In this document: positions 31,378 to 46,300 of the stretch, piece by piece
Position numbering within the stretch: position 1 is the first letter of the stretch
Layout: each line of letters opens with the position of its first letter
Virus record (IMG/VR): IMGVR_UViG_3300033153_011590
Span: 1-64,000 of that record
Reading direction: 5' to 3' (one strand)
Source: a virus
Length of the DNA stretch: 64,000 nt
Notes under the pieces: generated by a model
What the model was told of the DNA's origin: nothing
The model's input: only the letters and a program-made list of their open reading frames with translations
Databases searched by the model: none
Program-made: the position numbers and the translations under genes

Positions 31378-34300
31378 TTTCTACATTTAAGATTGTTAAT
31401 ATTTGTATTACCAAAGGTATCATTAATATCATCAACAAGATACTGATATTCGTTGTTGAGTATTTCTTGTCTTTTAGCAGGAGATAAATCAGGCGGATTA
31501 GTTCCTGTTAAATCACCTTCTGAAGGGTGCATTGGGGTAAATGATGCAGGCTTCTTTTCACTGATAAATGTATCTGTAAATGAAGCTTCATTTTCATTAA
31601 TTACAACTTTTTTTGAAGCTCTTGACATTGCAACATAATATAGTGTATTCTTCTCTGAATTTATTTGTTTACCATCAAGCATTATTTTCAAATCTGGTAC
31701 TCTATTCAAACTTTCCATATTAAAATATACATTTTCTACAGTCAACCCTTGACTTTTATGAATTGTAATAGCATATCCATAATCAATTCCTTTATTCAAT
31801 ACCACTTTTCCATGTAAGTTCTTTGGTGTACGTGCTATTATATTCTTATCTTTTTTTACAACTCTGTCATTCTGTATGTCATACATATAATTGTCACCAA
31901 CGTCATATGAACCAAGACTTCTTTCATGTCCTTCAAGTACATTTGTTAATTGTTTTTTTAGTCCCCAATCTCTTGCTGCTGTTGCTACACTAATTTCATT
32001 TACAGTATTTACAATATCTTTAAAAATATCAGAAAGAAGTCTGTTATTGTTTTCCATTTGTTTTTCAGTCAGGTCAAATCCAAGTGAATCATCTAAAGAC
32101 AGTTGCATATATTTTCCTTCAGCCTCTTCAGATACACCTTCATATTTTTCAGCCATTTTACCAAGAACACTAGATTTTCCCTTAATATGAATTATTCCAC
32201 TGTCATCTTTTTTTATTTCTGTTATTTCATATTTAACGCTGTTTGCAATGTCACCATCTTCAATTTGTTTAGTATTGTTTCCACCATAACCAATTACTTG
32301 TTCTCCAACTTTCGGTTCGCCTGAAAATCCAAGCAATTGTCTTGCTGAAGCATTAGATGCTTTTACACCTTTGTTAGTGTAGTCAATAATAACTGTTTCT
32401 TCAGCATTTTCTTTTAGGTCTTTCATTAAGGATGATACAAATTCTTTTGTTGGAACTATTCGAATAGATTCATGTTTTGGTGTCTTGTAACTTTTATAAT
32501 CAATGTTGGTTCTGATTTTTGTAAGTAAATCTAAAAGTGGCCCTTCTGATTGACGATATACTTTATCAAGAACAAATTTAGATAACTCAAAAGCAGGAGA
32601 AACATTTTTTTCCGTAATACCTTTTCTTGTATCTACAACAGGAATTTGTGCAATATCACCCATAAGAATTAGTTTTCCACCTCTATTTTCAACTGCTGCT
32701 TGTAATCCATCAATTTCCTCTTTGCTTAACATTGAGGCTTCATCAACAATCATTAAAGGTGCTCCATATTTTCCTATTCTCTTATTTATTTTAGCACTAA
32801 ACAACCATTCTTTTTCATCACCAATTCTTCTTCCTTGAGCGTCTCTTTTATCAATTGCAAATACTGTACTTTTAACTGTAGAAGGAAGGTGTTTATTTCC
32901 AAGTTTTAAAGTTGCCATTCCAAGTTGTACTGTAGCAAAGTGAGTAGGTGCAACATAAGTTGGTATAAGATGAGATGTGCCTCTTTTTTCCAACATTTTC
33001 TGCAAATATCCAATAATAGTAGTTTTTCCTGTACCGGCACTACCTTGGAGAGTAATTACATTTTGAGCAAGAGCTTGTTTAACAACTTTATTATCTGTAG
33101 CATTACCTTCTACAAAAGAAAGTAATGTTATCAAAGCATCTTTTTGCTCTTTTCCCAATGGAAATTCTGTTTCAATAGTATCTCCTTTGTAAGTAAATTC
33201 TTTTTTACCTGTAGGCGGTTCTACTATTTTGGGCACAGGAGTTGGTTCTGGCTTAGTTGGTGGAGTTGAGGTGATTTCCCCCGTATCAGTATTAACATAT
33301 CGTACAACTTCTTTTTCACTTTCAGTTTCCGCTATAGGACTGATATCATATACAAAGAGTTTTCCTTTTCCATTTATCCAATTTTTAGTTTGAGCAAATT
33401 TGAAATTCTCAACAGAGCCTACATCTTCAGATGCAATCATTGCTTCAACACCTCCTGCTTCTTCAATTGTGAGTTCTCCTCTATTGGTTACAGTAAATGG
33501 TACATCTTCGAATACAACAACTTTAGTTTCTCCTACTGGAATACCAATTTTATCAGCTTCTTTTTTACTCCTTATAGTAGTGGTCTTTGTGCCAGCCTTT
33601 ATCTTAGTAACATTATCAGGTTGCATCCTGATAGTTGCTTGTTCTCCTTCTACACTATATACCTCTCCAGTATCCTCATCCACATAATCAAAAATATTAT
33701 TAAGCATTGTGTTTACTGATGTTTCTTCCTGTTTTGGCTCAACCTGAACAACATCTGCTATAACCATATTCAGGATAACTCCGCTTACAGCATCTAACAT
33801 TGTATTCTCAGCATTAGGATTGAGAGCTTTAAGCATATCTTTGATTATCTTGGTAAACTTATCAAAGAAGTTTGAGTCTTTATATTTCTGCTGTTGCAGC
33901 CTTTCTCTGAAAGTTGGTTCAGTCATAGTAGCTGTAACAAATTCTTTAACATTTGAGAAACCATAAATAAAGATTTCTTCTGGATTCAAAACTCCTTCTT
34001 CTGCCTTCTTTGTTCTCACCTGAGCTAGTTTCTCATCAGTAATTCCAAAGACATCTTTGGCATCTAAAAACATATTGTAAACATCTTTGATATGCTGAGG
34101 AACATCATTAATGGTTATACCCGATTTGAAGTTTCCTTCATGGTCAAAATATTCGTTAAACTCCTTTGATGTAAGACCATGAATATACTCATGCAAAAAT
34201 ACTTCTGCTTGTCTGTTTCTATCTTCTCCGAGTACAACATTTGTAGAGATTGTAGCATGATGTTGTGTAGGATTGTATTTACCATCTTCACCTATAAGTT

Positions 34301-37300
34301 TATCAACACCTATTGTCAATCCTTTATCATTAATAGGAATCAGAACTTTAGCAAGTTCACCTAATGAATCATCTCTGGTAGCAATAGACTGAAGTGTAGT
34401 TTTGGGACTATTTGATAATATACCATAAGCATCTGTAGATTCAGTTGATTCTGGCTGAATAGAAGTTACTTGAGCTGGCTTTACTTTACTGTTCAAGATA
34501 CTGTTTACATTAACTTTCTTAATGTCATACTCACTCATTCCGTGAACACCTACTTGTGGTAATCTGATATAACCTTTTCTGATAACATTTTTGTTATCTG
34601 AATACTCACCATAAATATATACATTAAAATTGTTTTCTACTGTATTCTTTATAGTAAACATAGCATGAGGAGTCTTAGTTCCATCTGCATTTTCAATCTT
34701 AGGTACTAATTCTTCAGGTATATTGTTGAGTTTGCCTACTTTATATTGTTCAAGATTAAGCTTTTTTCTTGTAAAAGAAGGAAGAGTATCAGGATTATGT
34801 TGAAAAAACTGAATAGCAAAATTACTTATACCTGCAGTCATTCCTAATAGTTTTGCCATTACTACTCCATCTGTAATGTCAATATTCTTCATATTATCTG
34901 TGTATCCCATCTCTTCAAGCATTCTTAAAGGAATATATTTTCCAAATTCAATTGGCCCTTGTACACCTCCTGAAAGAAATGAATAAGATGTGAGGTCTTC
35001 AGCTAAATCTACAGTTGTATAAATAGGTTCAATTCTGAATATAGATTTTTCTTGTCCTGCATCAAACTCTTCAGTCTGTTGAGTCCATTTGGTTCTTGGT
35101 TGTCCACTATCCAATACAAAGTTTCCTTCATAGTTATTCTTGGTCATCTTGCCCAAATAAGTAACTTTATACCGGTCACCTCTTGAATTATTATCTTTTG
35201 TCTTGAAAAGCTTTGTTTCACCTTTATTCATCCCCATGTTATTAGCTGTGACAATAACTTGTTTGTCAAAGCTTTCCATTGATTGAATCTCATGAGAAGT
35301 TAAAGCAAATTGTTGTTCCATATACAAGTCACCCTGTTCATTAGGAAGAATAGATTCATCCGATATTGCTTTATTATCAGGAAGAGCTTGAGGGTCTGCT
35401 ATCAAATTTTCGAATGCTACATAAACATTCTTTTCGTTAAAAGCATTATCAGCACTGTTATCAAAGAATATGGTTGATATACCATCATTATTTGATGGTA
35501 TATATTGAAGCATATCATTCAATAAATAATTAGTTGTTATCACATTGTTTTTTGCTGTCTTCAGACCCAACAGGTAAGATGCTAGTGAAGGAGCATCATC
35601 ATGTTCCAAAAACAGTCTTTTACGTTGTCCTTCAGTATTTCCATTTATAATAGTACTTTCCTGACCACTATTGATAAACTTGCGAATACCTTTCATCATA
35701 GTATTTTTGAACTCAACAGCTTCATTCTTACCATATTGAGTTGCTTTGGTCATTCTCATTATTTCATTCATTACATGCTCTACACTATCATTAGTATAAG
35801 GAAATAATGGTTGTCCTATATTGTTTGTTTCAAGAGAAAGAGCATGTCCTGTTGTAATACCTTTAACAATAAGATGGCCCATCATAGTTGTAGGTCTTAT
35901 AAATACATCTCCTACTGAAACATAGCCTGCTCTCATCCACTCTTGTATTGTAGCACTGCTTGCATCTGTTACTTGGTCACCAAATTTAAAATCTCCAATA
36001 ATATCTGTAATGTTCTCAAAATTCTCATCGAAGGCTATATTACTTAATAGTTCATACAAATATGTTGTATTAAACAGAGATTTATCAAGACCATTCTTCA
36101 TAATACCTACTAGTTGTTGCGTAGCACTTAAACTCATACTATATTCCTGAATTCTTAAGAACATAAATAAAGCATTAAGTTGAATACCATTATCAACACC
36201 GTTTTTAGCAGCATCATACATATTTTGAGTAGTCAATATATCATCTGTCTTCAAAGAATCCATTCCGCCAAATTCATCAATAAGTTCAGCAAGCATTTCT
36301 TCATTTGTCGGAAAAATTTTATTGATTTTCGCAGTTCTATTCTGTTTACGCTTAATATACTCTTTTACAATAGGTTGAGAAATTAACAGATATGATATGG
36401 ACATCCTTATAGGTTTGCGAGCTTTATCTAAAACTAACTCTCCATTAGCATCTTTTACATATTCACCCTTATCAAATCCAAGTAAAGTAAGAATGCTATC
36501 TACATTGATAGTTCCAGAGTTCACACCTACCCGGCCCAAGATTTGTTCTTTCTCATTGTCAGTAGCTGTATTCTGACGTTCTGCAAATGCTTCAGAGGTA
36601 GTTCTTATGTCATCCATAATATTTATTTCAATACCACCTTCTTTTTCACTTGTACGATTTCCCTCCTCATCTATGAATATCTTAGTGTCTTTTACTATTT
36701 CACTAATTTCATAATAAGTAAGAGAACCTTCTTTGAGTTTTTCAATTTGAGCAGTTTTGGTTTCTTGCAGACCTTTTTTGGAATTGATAATATCTACAAT
36801 TATTTTGATAGTATTTGAAGACAAGATATTGGTATATCTTCCTAGTTTACCATCAGACTTATAATTTCCTATTGTAAGTCCGGCATCACCAACATTGATT
36901 GAAATGTTAGATGAAGACTGTTGGAGAAGTGAATTGAATACTACAAAGTTAGAATAGACCCCAATAGCCATCTGACCAACAGCACCTAAGTTCATCTTCT
37001 TTGTCTGATATTCATCAGATAAAAGTGTATTGAATTCAGCATCTTCATCTTGAAGCTTTTCAGCCTGTTGTGAAGCATAATCCATTGAAAGCACCTTGTT
37101 AATCCTACGTTGTACTTCAGGATTATCACTACCCATTACTGCAGAGTGTATTCTTACAATCTCATTCTCAAGATATTTTTTCCTTATTTTTTGTAATGCT
37201 TTTATTCGAATTACTACATCTTCTACTGTAGTAGTTTTATATTTTGTACTGTTAAGTATAGCAGCAAGAGCTTTTTCAAGTTTGTTATTTACTTCATCTT

Positions 37301-40300
37301 CAGGAAGATTTTCAATTTCTTTTAATTTTTCGTAGAAATTTGCATCACCAATTCTAATTTGTCTGAGTTCTTCTCTGGCTTCATCAAGCTTAAAACTTAT
37401 TTTATCAATGTCAATGTGTTCATTTAGTGCAACAATTCTTCCATTTTCATCAGTTGCGTGCCATAAATTGTAAGAAAATTCCTTATCAATGTCATAATCA
37501 AGTCCTTTTTGTACAGCAAATTCTTTAGGTACAATCATAAGGTCACCCGCTTCAGGTGGAAGGAATCCTGCAATTTCTACTTGAGATGCAGATACATGAG
37601 AAGAAGTTGGAATTCTGAATGATGTAACATCCAGAAGTTCACCATCAATCATTTTTTCTTTAAGTTGCCATACACCATTTACTTTTCTGACGTACTTACC
37701 TTGATTTCTTTCATTATTATTAGCATCTATAGTTCCTTCAAATAAGTCAATCAGCTCACCTCTGCTGTTTCTAAACCTTGAAGGAATGAGTATTTGAGCT
37801 TTCTTTCCTTTACGAGCTGCAATAAGTCCTGTTTTAGAATTGTAATGCTTCGTATAAATTATTCTTGAAGCAGTCTCTTCATCTTTTACCTTATGTGCAG
37901 TCTCAAATCCTTTCTGTGACCCGGCAACATAAGCATAACCGGGCATCTTAAGTTTTATTAACTTATTGGTAATCAATGAATTGAGTAAAGACTCATAACG
38001 CATTGCATTGGAAGACATCCAAAGAGGATTCCTGAATATAAATCCTGAAATTCCACCTTTTCTATCACCTACATCTATAATCTCAAGAGCATCAATATCT
38101 TGTTGAGGATAATTCCTCTTCTTGGCTTCCCTTTGTAACATAAGAGAAAGTTGTGACATAAAGTACTCAGGATTCAAAGGTTGTCCATTTGAGTTTAATC
38201 CAAGTTCATCATAAAGTTCCTGTTTGAGGTGGTCAGTAAGTTCTCCAAAAGTTTCATTATATGTTTTAAGAAGTTCCTTTCCAGACTTAGGTTTCCCTTT
38301 TCCATATTGAAAACCTTGAATATCTGTTACTCCGTCACCAAAGAGCAGTTTCATCAACTGAGTACCAATTGATACCACACTTGTTTTCTCTTCACTTCCA
38401 AGAGCATGAAAAGGTACATCCTGCTGAATTCTGAAATTCCTTCTATCAAGAGTTACTGATGATTTCTCAAGTTCATCTACAGTAAGTTTTCCTACAGTTA
38501 AGTTGCCTTTGTTATCAACAGCAAATGGGTCAATTTCTGTTACTGTAGCTCCTACTTTTGCACCTGTTTTATAAGTAGCTCTTACATTCATGCCACCTAG
38601 TTCTTTACCATACTGTACCTCATCCATAACTTTTCTGAGGTCTTCCAATGCTGTACCGGCAGTTACTTGAGGAAGTAATGGATAAGCTGATGTTTTAATA
38701 TACATCATTCTCATTTTTTGTCCATCAAAATGAGAACCTGTATATACAGGTTTCATTGGTTGAAAAATAACTCTAAGCTCTTTATCTTCAAGTTTATTTC
38801 TTTTCGTAACACCATTGCGATACTGGTCTTCAGCTTTAGCTGTAAAGTCTTTATGCTCTTGTTCTGATATTCTTCCCAATGCAAATAAAATATCAAGATG
38901 CTCTTTTGCTGTTGTATATTCTTGAGCATCAGTAGAATCTACAGCAAAGAATGCACTAATAGTTGGAAATTCCTCTTTTATAAATCCCTCTTTATTTTCT
39001 TCGGTAGTATCCATAGCCATTATCTCATTGAACCTTTTTACTCCATCTTCACCATAATGTAGTTCAACGATATACTCCATATTGTCAGCAATATCTACAG
39101 AGTCTTTTAAAAACAGTTGCCTGTAATTGGTATCCAAACCATAAGGTTTCAAACCGGGTGCAAGCATTAATGCGAGACGTTTTCCTAGATTTGTACCGAT
39201 ATTTTTAGTCAAGTCTATGTAAGCTTGTTCGTTATCTCCCATATAAGGAAGCGGCTTAACAGTCTCTTTCAGATGTTTATAAGCTATTTTATTTATAATT
39301 CCGGTATTATAAAGAGTTTCAATCTGCTCTATTACAGCTCCGTATTCAATTTCATCAATTTCTTTAAATCTCTTAATAGTTTCTACATCCACTGGAAATT
39401 TATCAAAGGCTTTATCTTGAGAGTAATATGCAATATCGCCTCCAACAGTCTGAAACATGTTGGAATATGATATAAGACTATTGATTACAAAGTCTGTTGC
39501 AGCAAGCTCTGATTTATTATCAACAAACCTTCTTTCACCATCATCAGGATTGAAATACTCATCATTAAGCATTTCTGGATTACCTTTTTCGGTAATAATT
39601 CCTGAGTCTTTCCAGTTCTGAATCTTGTTATTTACCTCTTTGGTAACAACTTTCATAATAATTTTAATAGCCTCATCTTTAATGTCATCTGTAATAACAT
39701 CATCTTTCATTGTCTTTGCTATCTCTTTATCCTGCAAACTAACAAGAACTTCTATAAGTCTTCGGTTACCGATTTTTAACTCATTAAGTTGAGGTATCAT
39801 TAAAAATACTTGAGAAGCTAAATCAACTCCTTCAATATTATTTTCCTGTCCACCTCCTCTATGAAATGCTATAATTCTTTTAAGTTCAGGAACTACAAGC
39901 TGTTGGAATAAGGCTTCTTTTACTGCATCATTAGCTTGTACTTCATTATTCTTATATCCTATTTCTTTTGAGGTAAGGTCGAGAACAGGCATTGTCATTG
40001 TTAATATCTGCTTCTTATCACTCATTGTAGGAAAGAACATATTTGCAATACGTAATTTCAAACCATTATATGTATTGCTGACTGAAATTTTACCTTGCCT
40101 TGTATCCTGAAAAAAGCCTTGTCTTGTAATTTCTTGGTCACCATCAGCAAGATTAATAATAGCATTTTTATTTCCAGTAGGATTGCTTTCTCCTGCTTTA
40201 CGCATTGCAGAACCACCTATATGAACTACTCTAAGTAATTCTTGAATTTCAGTACCATAATCTCCTGTCAGTAATTTCAGTAGCATACTATTTGAAGAAT

Positions 40301-43300
40301 ATGGGTCTTTTTGAAGATTTTTTCTTGTATCAGTATCTTCTTTAAGTTCGTCAATCCGGTCTGTAGCAAATTTGGGTGGTACAAATCCAGAATAACTCTT
40401 TCCTGCATCTCTGAATGAGATAGTAACTGCCCTGCTACTAAAACGGCCCTCTTCTTTAGCTAATGACTTTAATGAAGTTTCAATGCTTCTGAAAGGATGC
40501 ATTTGAGGGTCTTCTGTGATATTAATTTTCCTGCCTTCACTGGTATTGATATACTCTGAAAGTTTGTAAGCTATTCCACCAAATACACCACTTGATTTGG
40601 ATGATTCCTCAAACATTGAAGTGAAGTTTACTTCTTGACCCTTATGGTCAACATATCCGTTGACTTTTAGGCTTTCTATAGTTCTGTTTGAAAGTACAAT
40701 ATTGAATTTTGCTAACCAGTTAATAAGTCTTTCATTTGAGAACTCGGATGTAGGTAACCATTCAATAAGTTCTGTTTTGGAGAAGGTTTTGTTTTCATCA
40801 AGATTTCTGTCAATAGCTTCACTTACTTGTTCTGTAAAAGCACTTTTCTTAGTTTGTGTAAGAATTTTAAGTATTTCTTGTTTTGTATAATCCTTACCAG
40901 CTAGATTTTTAGTAAGCCATTTTACAAATTGATTTGTTTTATTGTCTTTGTTAATACTTTCAACCATTTCACGAAATTCAGTATGAAGTGTTTGTGCTTC
41001 ATCTTTATTAATCATAGAGTCCCGTGAATCTTCATCAACTCTTACAAGTTTAGAAGCTTTTACACCATTCATCCATTCTCTGAATATTACTTTTTCTACC
41101 TGTGAAGAGTTGGTATCAAATACTCTGAGTTCATAACGCTTACTCTTTCTATCATACTTATATTGAACATATTGCATGGTCATATTATGCTTAACCATGT
41201 GAGTCATAAATCTGTTCTTTATCTGCTCAGTCATAATTTTTGGGTCACTGAGCTTAGAAATAACATTTCCTAAAAATGGAACAGCTTCTTTCTCTCTTCC
41301 AAGAATTTTAATTACATCTTCAAAGGTCATTCCTGCTTTAGGATTGCTTCCAATGATGCGTGTAACAATATTGATTGCTACATCGAAAGGTACATAAGTT
41401 GGTACACCTAAAAATCCTTGTATAACAGTACCATCAGTGTAACAGTTTTCAATACCAGCAAAGAACTTCTTCATTTCTTCAGGAAGAGTATTTTTACTTA
41501 CAAGTTCAGTACTTTCTTTGTCAAAAATCCTGTCTTGGCCTTCATGATGATTTTCAAGTTCACTAATAGCTTGATTTTCATCAAGTCCTGCATATTTGTA
41601 TAATTGTACTCTGATGTCATCTTCAAACTTCTTCCAGTTCTTTTCTACAGTATCAAATATTTTCATACTGTCTTTTAGTTCCTGAGAAATTTCTACAAGA
41701 CTCTCAATTTCAGAGCCACTTTCAATAAGAGCATCAAGTTTGTCAATCAAACTCTGAAATTTACTTTTACCTTCAACTATTTGATTAACAAAACCGTTGT
41801 TAATCATTTCTTGAATATTCTCTTTTGTAAGACTTTTCCCACTATTGATAATGGCATTTACTACGGTAAGTACAATTTGTTCTTTCTGTAAAGGATTTAC
41901 ACCCGGTACAGTATGAAAAAAGGCAGGTGTATTCAAAGCCTCTTTGATTAAAGAGAAGTCTTCACTTAAGTCAATCGTTGCAAATAACTTATTAATCTTC
42001 TTTGAACCTAAAAGTCCTAATGCTCTACGTATTTCGATGAGAAGTTTTATTTCATCAGGAGTTTTATTGTCCTCGATAGCTTCTTCAGTGGTCTTACTTT
42101 CAGGTAGTTCCTCAGATAAGGTTTCCATCTGTAAACCTATAATTTCTTCTTTTTTACTAGGTGTCTGAGCTACAGCTTGAGCAGTTCCTTCTTGATTGGT
42201 ATCAATAGAAACTGATGTATTTGTTGCTGTTACATAAAAGGTCTCTCCTCCTGATGTTTCCTCAAAAGCTTTTATATTTGTTGTAAGATTATTTCTCTGA
42301 TGTTCAGTATAATCCATTTCATTTATTATACCGTTCTTTTCGAATGTAGCAATCTTTCCTTCTTTACGAGAATATTCTGAATTGAAACTCTTCTTAAACG
42401 AAGAAGCTTTAGTCTCAATACTTGTCAATAATGTTTCAAGTTCTTTAGCATTAAAATTACTTTCACTCAGATAAATACTTATCATCTTAGTAGTCTTAGG
42501 ACTACCATCTTCGTTTACACCACCTGTAGGAATTCCTTCTCCTTTTATAGCATAAAATATTACTGGCCCATTCATCATCAGAACAGGTTGACCGGGTGCA
42601 ATTTTCGAAGAGTTTACATAAGTCATGAATTTTGTCTTATTCATCTTCTTATCCAACTTCACATCAGAAGGAACATCCATAATTGTGAAGTTATTCAGAT
42701 ATTCTTTTACTCCCCTGAAATCGGAAATAGGATATCCACTAGTAATAGTATGCAGTTTTTCAGTAATAGCTTTACGTGTCTTAGGTGAAATAATATGGTT
42801 GAGTTTACCTTCAGTATCAAACTTTGTAATATAAGCACGCAGTACCCACAATATATTACCACTACCAACAGAATCTTGCTTAGCTCCTTTCTCTAGTCCA
42901 TGTGCAAAAAATGCAGCATACAGTTCCACACCATTTTCATTAATACCTATAAATCTGATATCAATAGGAAGACTTTTTGCATCTACATTCTCATTAAGAA
43001 TTTCATCTTTATTTACAATTTTCCTTTTCTTATTCTCAAAAACTTCAGTGCCTATCCTTATAACACCCCTAATTCTTTGACCGAGAATAGCTGTGGGGTC
43101 TTGTTCAGCAATACTGGTACTTTCTGTCATCTCATCAAAGCGAGGATTACCGATAGGAGCATTGGCATGAATAGCTGCTGTTTTTTTCTTACCATTAACT
43201 ACATCTTTACGAAAAGCAATAGTGTTCTTCTGTGCAGCTCTGATGGCTGCTTCATCATGCGTATCATCAAGCAATAGAGTCTGATAAGTATCAATCCAAG

Positions 43301-46300
43301 CAACCATAGCTCCGTCAGATTCATCTGCAGCACCCATAGGTACATTCTGTTCTCTGTCATTTTCAACTTCAACTTTTCGTAATTTTCCTTCTTTTCCATC
43401 TTTATCAACAATAGTAAGTTCAATATAAGACTTTCCTCCTTCTTTAGAAGGATTGTTTATAATGCGTTTTACTCTGACTTCATGTACATTAGGATTATTG
43501 AGAGCACTGAAATCTCCATCATTCACAACAAAAAAGTCATCAGTGACTTTATGCTGATGATGTCTTGTATTTGGATTTTTTTCATCATTAAGTACAGTTC
43601 CCGGTTCTCTATGGTCATAAGACTTATATTCTACTGCATCTTGCAATCTACCATCAGGGCCAACTTCAGTTGGAACTTGACTGAACTTAAATCCTTCTCC
43701 TTCAATTTCGACTGTTATATTTTTGTATCTGAAATGAGTTATTCTTCCGTATTTATTTTCAAAAAAACCTCCGTAATCACTCTTAGATGTCTTTTCAAAT
43801 TTCTGTTCTTCTCCATTTATTCTATAAACAATTGGAATGTTATAATCCGATTCAGTAGTAATTTTTAAAGCCAGTCTTACACCTTTTTTGAATTTCTTAA
43901 CATTAAAAAGTCTTACACCATCAATGTTAGAATCTTTGACACGAAAGATTTTTATTTTTCGTATTCCAGTCATTAGTGAAATAGGTGCGGATTTATAAGC
44001 TTTGAATTTCAGTGTAATATATCTACCTAAACTATTCACTGTTTCTTCAGCTTCTTCTTTTTCTTCATTAACAATTTCACCTGCTTCTATAGCTTCTTTT
44101 GTTTCCTGTTTTGTTTCTTCATCAATGATATCAGACTCTTCTTCTGTAATTTCATCTTCTTTCTCTTGTTTTACAGGAGTAGTTTCTTTAGGTTCTGCTT
44201 TTACAGTCCTTCCTTTAATCCTGTTTCTGAAACGCTGTAGAGAGTTCTCTGTAGAAAATTCCTCTACAAAATGTTCTTGATATACTTCTTTTCCATTAGT
44301 TTCTCCATGACCACCTTTACTCCAGCCATATTCCAGCATGTCAAACATTGCTTCAGTATCTTCTTTTCTTGAATCAAGTTCATTTTCAGTAAGTTGTTTT
44401 TCATCTAAGCCAAGATAATCCCTAATCATCCTATCAAAGGTTAGATTAGTATCTCCTGCAGATTTGCGATTATTAATCCACTTATTTACCTCTGCTTTGG
44501 CATAATTTTCATCGTCTGGTGTAACTTTGATAGGAGCAGCGTCTTCATCAACATTTTTGTCAGCTTTTCTATTTCTGGTAAATTTTTTGGCAATGTTTTG
44601 TGTCTGACGATGAATCAACTTGTTTTTGCTTACAATAGGAACATAACCTTTAGGGGCCATGCTATTTTGTTGTCTTGACTTTTTAAAGCCATTATACATA
44701 TTCTTATATTTCTTGTATAATATAGCTTCACGCTTCTTACTGAGTTTTTCTCCTTTGAATATTGCACTCATCTTCTGACGGAATTCGTTACCGGTTTCAG
44801 AAGAGAATAAATCAGGAAAATTTTTGGCAACTTTCTGTTCTACTTTTTTAGCAACACGTACATCACGCTGATACTGGTCAGATGTTACATCTTTAAGTTG
44901 GTTTTCAGAATCAATTAATTCTTGAGTTATATCAGCATTGCTAAGTATTGCTTTATTATAATTTGATACATGCTTAACTTTTGGTTTTACTAGCATTCTG
45001 TCACGGAAGGCATCAGCATCCTTACCAGTAAATTTTAAAGTACCATCTTCTTCAAAATAATAGTCAGCATTTTCGAAAGCTTTTTTTCCAGCTTCAAGTT
45101 GTTCTACTGCAGCAGCTTTCAATTCTGCTTCAATTATCATGTCATTCTGAAGAGCTACTTTACTATTAGCTTTTATATCAGTTACTATATCAAAGACAGC
45201 TAAATTATCTTCCCATTTTTGAGTATCAATGTATACTTTTTCAAGTTCAAGAATCTCAGCAATAATATCTTGTGCAGCTTGTTTTTCGTCAACATTTTCT
45301 GAAGTATTAGCTATTTGTTGATATATATCTAACAGTTGTTCTGTCATACCTGTTTTGAAAGCTGTAAGAGCTTGAGAACGAAGTATTAATGCATTTAATG
45401 CTCTTGTATCTTGTCCTGCTGCATTACCTTCTTTGATTTCTTGTTCAAGTTGTGCTTGTTTGAAAGTTGAAGAATTTGAAGTAATAATGTTGAATAATGC
45501 TTTTTTTGCATCTTCAGGAAGAGATTCTACATACTCATTATACTTCTCCATGTAATGTTTGTATGCCTTTTTGTTAGACCTATATGATACTGCTTGAGGA
45601 GCACCCATCATTAAAGCTCCGGCTGCACCCCAAAGCATAGACTCTAAGAGTTCACCTTCCCAAAGTCTGTCAGAGAATTTATCTCCTGTAAGAGTTTCTC
45701 CTTTAGCATAAGCTATTCCTCTCCATTCACCCCAAGGATTTATCCATCCTTCTTCAATCAATGACTCAGAAGCCATTTCAAGTCCTAATACTTTCATAGT
45801 TTTCCCGACAGAAAGGTTTTTTACTGATGCAGCTCTTGTACTTATACTTCCACCTGCAAGGTTCTTATAACCTACTCTCATACGTTTAGCAAATGCACTC
45901 ATATTATTAAGGGCCATACCAAATGGAAAATTCATAAAATACATTGGAGAATTCCCTTTTATCGCAATTCTTGCTGCATGAGCTGATTGTTTTACAATTT
46001 TATTATAGGTTTCTTTATCTTTCAGAACTTCAACAAAAAATCTTTCAACTTCTTCAACTTCATATTGTTGCATCCTAGACATTACTTCTTTTTCATTTCC
46101 TTCTCTTTGAGCTTGACGAAAGTAAATCTGTTGTTGCCTTTCCCAATGTTGTTTCCAAAGTTCTCCACCATATTTTTCAGCGTAGATAAGTTTAGCTTGT
46201 CTCTCAACATCTCTTCCAATTTGTCCTACTTCACTTCCTGCAGGTACAGCACCTGATATTCCAGTTTTCATGGTTGGTACTAAAGTATTTTTAGAAAAAG

